A DNA stretch of 64,000 nt from Acarospora socialis (taxonomy: Eukaryota; Ascomycota; Lecanoromycetes; Acarosporales; Acarosporaceae), in NCBI GenBank assembly GCA_025617375.2, contig JAMYGW020000004.1, forward strand, positions 1,798,001 through 1,862,000, written 5' to 3'. A program made the position numbers and the translations under genes. Numbering within the stretch: position 1 is the stretch's first letter; each line of letters opens with the position of its first letter. Of this stretch, positions 63,078-64,000 are shown piece by piece. Below the pieces are notes generated by a model. That model was not told where the DNA came from and ran no database searches. It saw nothing but the letters and a program-made list of their open reading frames with translations.

Positions 63078-64000
63078 ATGTCCGGCCTTTCCGGGCACAG
63101 TCCTCCGCCCATTAGTTGGCTTACCCATCCCTTCCGCAACCAACAACGCCAACCGGTAGATCCAACGGAGTCGACAGTTCCGTACTTTGTCAACGCAGTT
63201 TACTATCCAAATTGGCGGGTCTATAGGCAACAACCACCTTCGTCCTTGAAGCTTGGCTATGTTTCGCATGTCTACTACGCATTTGCCTGGTATGTCGTGT
63301 AAATGATCCTTTGTCTCGGCTTCTGATGCGCTGACTGTCGGTACTTCGTTAGGCTGAAAGCGGATGGTAGCGTGTTTGTGAGTTTCATCGAAAGAGCTGG
63401 GCTTCGATCTGTTACTGACCGTGACCGAAGCTGAGTGACGACTACGCCGATTCGCAAATTATCGTCGACGGCAGCCAGGGATGTCTGAAATCATTCGTGC
63501 AGCTAAGGCAGAACCACCAGCACCTGAAACTTATCCTTTCGGTTGGTGGTGGCGGCCAAGGAAGTTCTTCCTTCGCCTCTGTAGCAAGCGATCCGATGAC
63601 GAGGGATACTTTCGCACGAACGGCGATGGAGCTAGTGAACACATATCATCTCGATGGCATAGACGGTACTTGAAAAGCCCCGCATCTCCCTTCTAAGTGG
63701 TGAAGGTACTAAAAGCTTGCAGTTGACTGGGAATATCCCACGAATCCCCAGCAGGGAGCGCACTATATTCATCTCCTCGCCGCTCTTCGGGCGTATCTAC
63801 CACAGCAGAGGTACATCCTGACCTCTGCACTGCCGGCTGGAGAATGGGCTTTGAGAAACATCAACCTAAGGGTGGCCGAGAACTACCTAGACTTTGTCAA
63901 CCTGATGACCTATGACTTTTCTGGTCCGTGGGTGGAGGCTTCCGGTCATCAAGCACAGTTGTGGGCTCCACGCCATCCTCACAGTGATGCCGCATCGATC
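63078..64000 (+). CDS. GH18 chitinase, 3' end outside the window
   Basis: Endo/exo-acting chitin hydrolase of glycoside hydrolase family 18. Exons 63078-63289, 63353-63377, 63431-63665 and 63723 to beyond 64000. The TIM barrel begins VPYFVNAVYYPNWRVYRQQP, then LGYVSHVYYAFAW|LKADGSVF (the second exon is only 25 nt), SFVQLRQNHQHLKLILSVGG, DTFARTAMELVNTYH and the catalytic LDGIDVDWEYPTNPQQG, i.e. DxxDxDxE with the Glu proton donor; the third intron (63666-63722) cuts between DGID and VDWE. ILTSALPAGEWAL, YLDFVNLMTYDFSGPW follow. There is no N-terminal signal peptide: the protein starts MSGLSGHSPPPISWLTHPFR, so it is either non-classically secreted or intracellular, as in autolysis-linked ChiB-type enzymes. 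About a third of the catalytic domain lies beyond the window, so any carbohydrate-binding module cannot be judged. No LysM gene is seen upstream. Confidence 0.9.

Noticed and set aside
1-64000. Retroelements, DNA transposons or a biosynthetic or defence cluster
   Set aside because: No reverse transcriptase, integrase, transposase, terminal repeats, polyketide or peptide synthetase, or NLR-type domains were seen in any frame.

Overview
The window is nuclear DNA from a filamentous ascomycete (Pezizomycotina; a Dothideomycete or relative is possible, but I cannot fix the class from sequence alone). The signs are compact genes on both strands, introns mostly of 42-90 nt with GTANGT-type donors and CTAAC/CTGAT branch sites, intergenic gaps of 0.2-2.9 kb, and an arginine-specific mitochondrial carbamoyl-phosphate synthase, a kynurenine-pathway BNA1 and a GH18 chitinase of fungal type. 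I see no rRNA, tRNA, CRISPR array, retroelement or DNA transposon. All exon borders were read by eye from splice signals and protein continuity. Layout, left to right: SEC66 (-, cut by the left edge) and NPL4 (+) share a promoter; a decayed NAD-dependent epimerase-like gene (-); a SnoaL/NTF2-like protein (+); NOP14 (-) head to head with an ARM-like fungal protein (+); ORC3 (-) head to head with a PPR-like mitochondrial protein (+); a G-patch/DUF4187 protein (-); arginine-specific carbamoyl-phosphate synthase large chain CPA2 (-); an unrecognised coiled-coil protein (-); BRR2 (+); dipeptidyl-peptidase 5 (+); a CLIP-170-type CAP-Gly protein (+); a conserved unknown (-); the kinase ENV7 (-); a 1.4-kb gap holding a tandem repeat; RCL1 (-) head to head with BNA1 (+); a PWWP protein (-); a 2-kb gap; a PWI/RS splicing protein (+); a 1.9-kb gap; an orphan Pro/Glu-rich protein (+); a 105-residue unknown (-); a FAH-family hydrolase (+); another unknown (-); YTH1 (-); a 2.9-kb gap full of TAGG-type repeats; and a GH18 chitinase (+) cut by the right edge. 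The gene set is mostly core housekeeping, with an unusual share in RNA biology: BRR2, the PWI/RS protein and the G-patch protein (splicing), YTH1 (3'-end formation), NOP14 and RCL1 (small-subunit ribosome assembly). I see no secondary-metabolite or defence cluster. The parts that resist explanation are the ~130-bp tandem repeat near 42 kb whose units share a short peptide core in three different frames, the near-palindromic doublet near 55.5 kb, the TAGG-rich gap upstream of the chitinase, a stop-free 60-nt intron in BRR2 whose length is a multiple of three, a two-frame overlap at the start of the ARM-like gene, and several unassigned fungal proteins.
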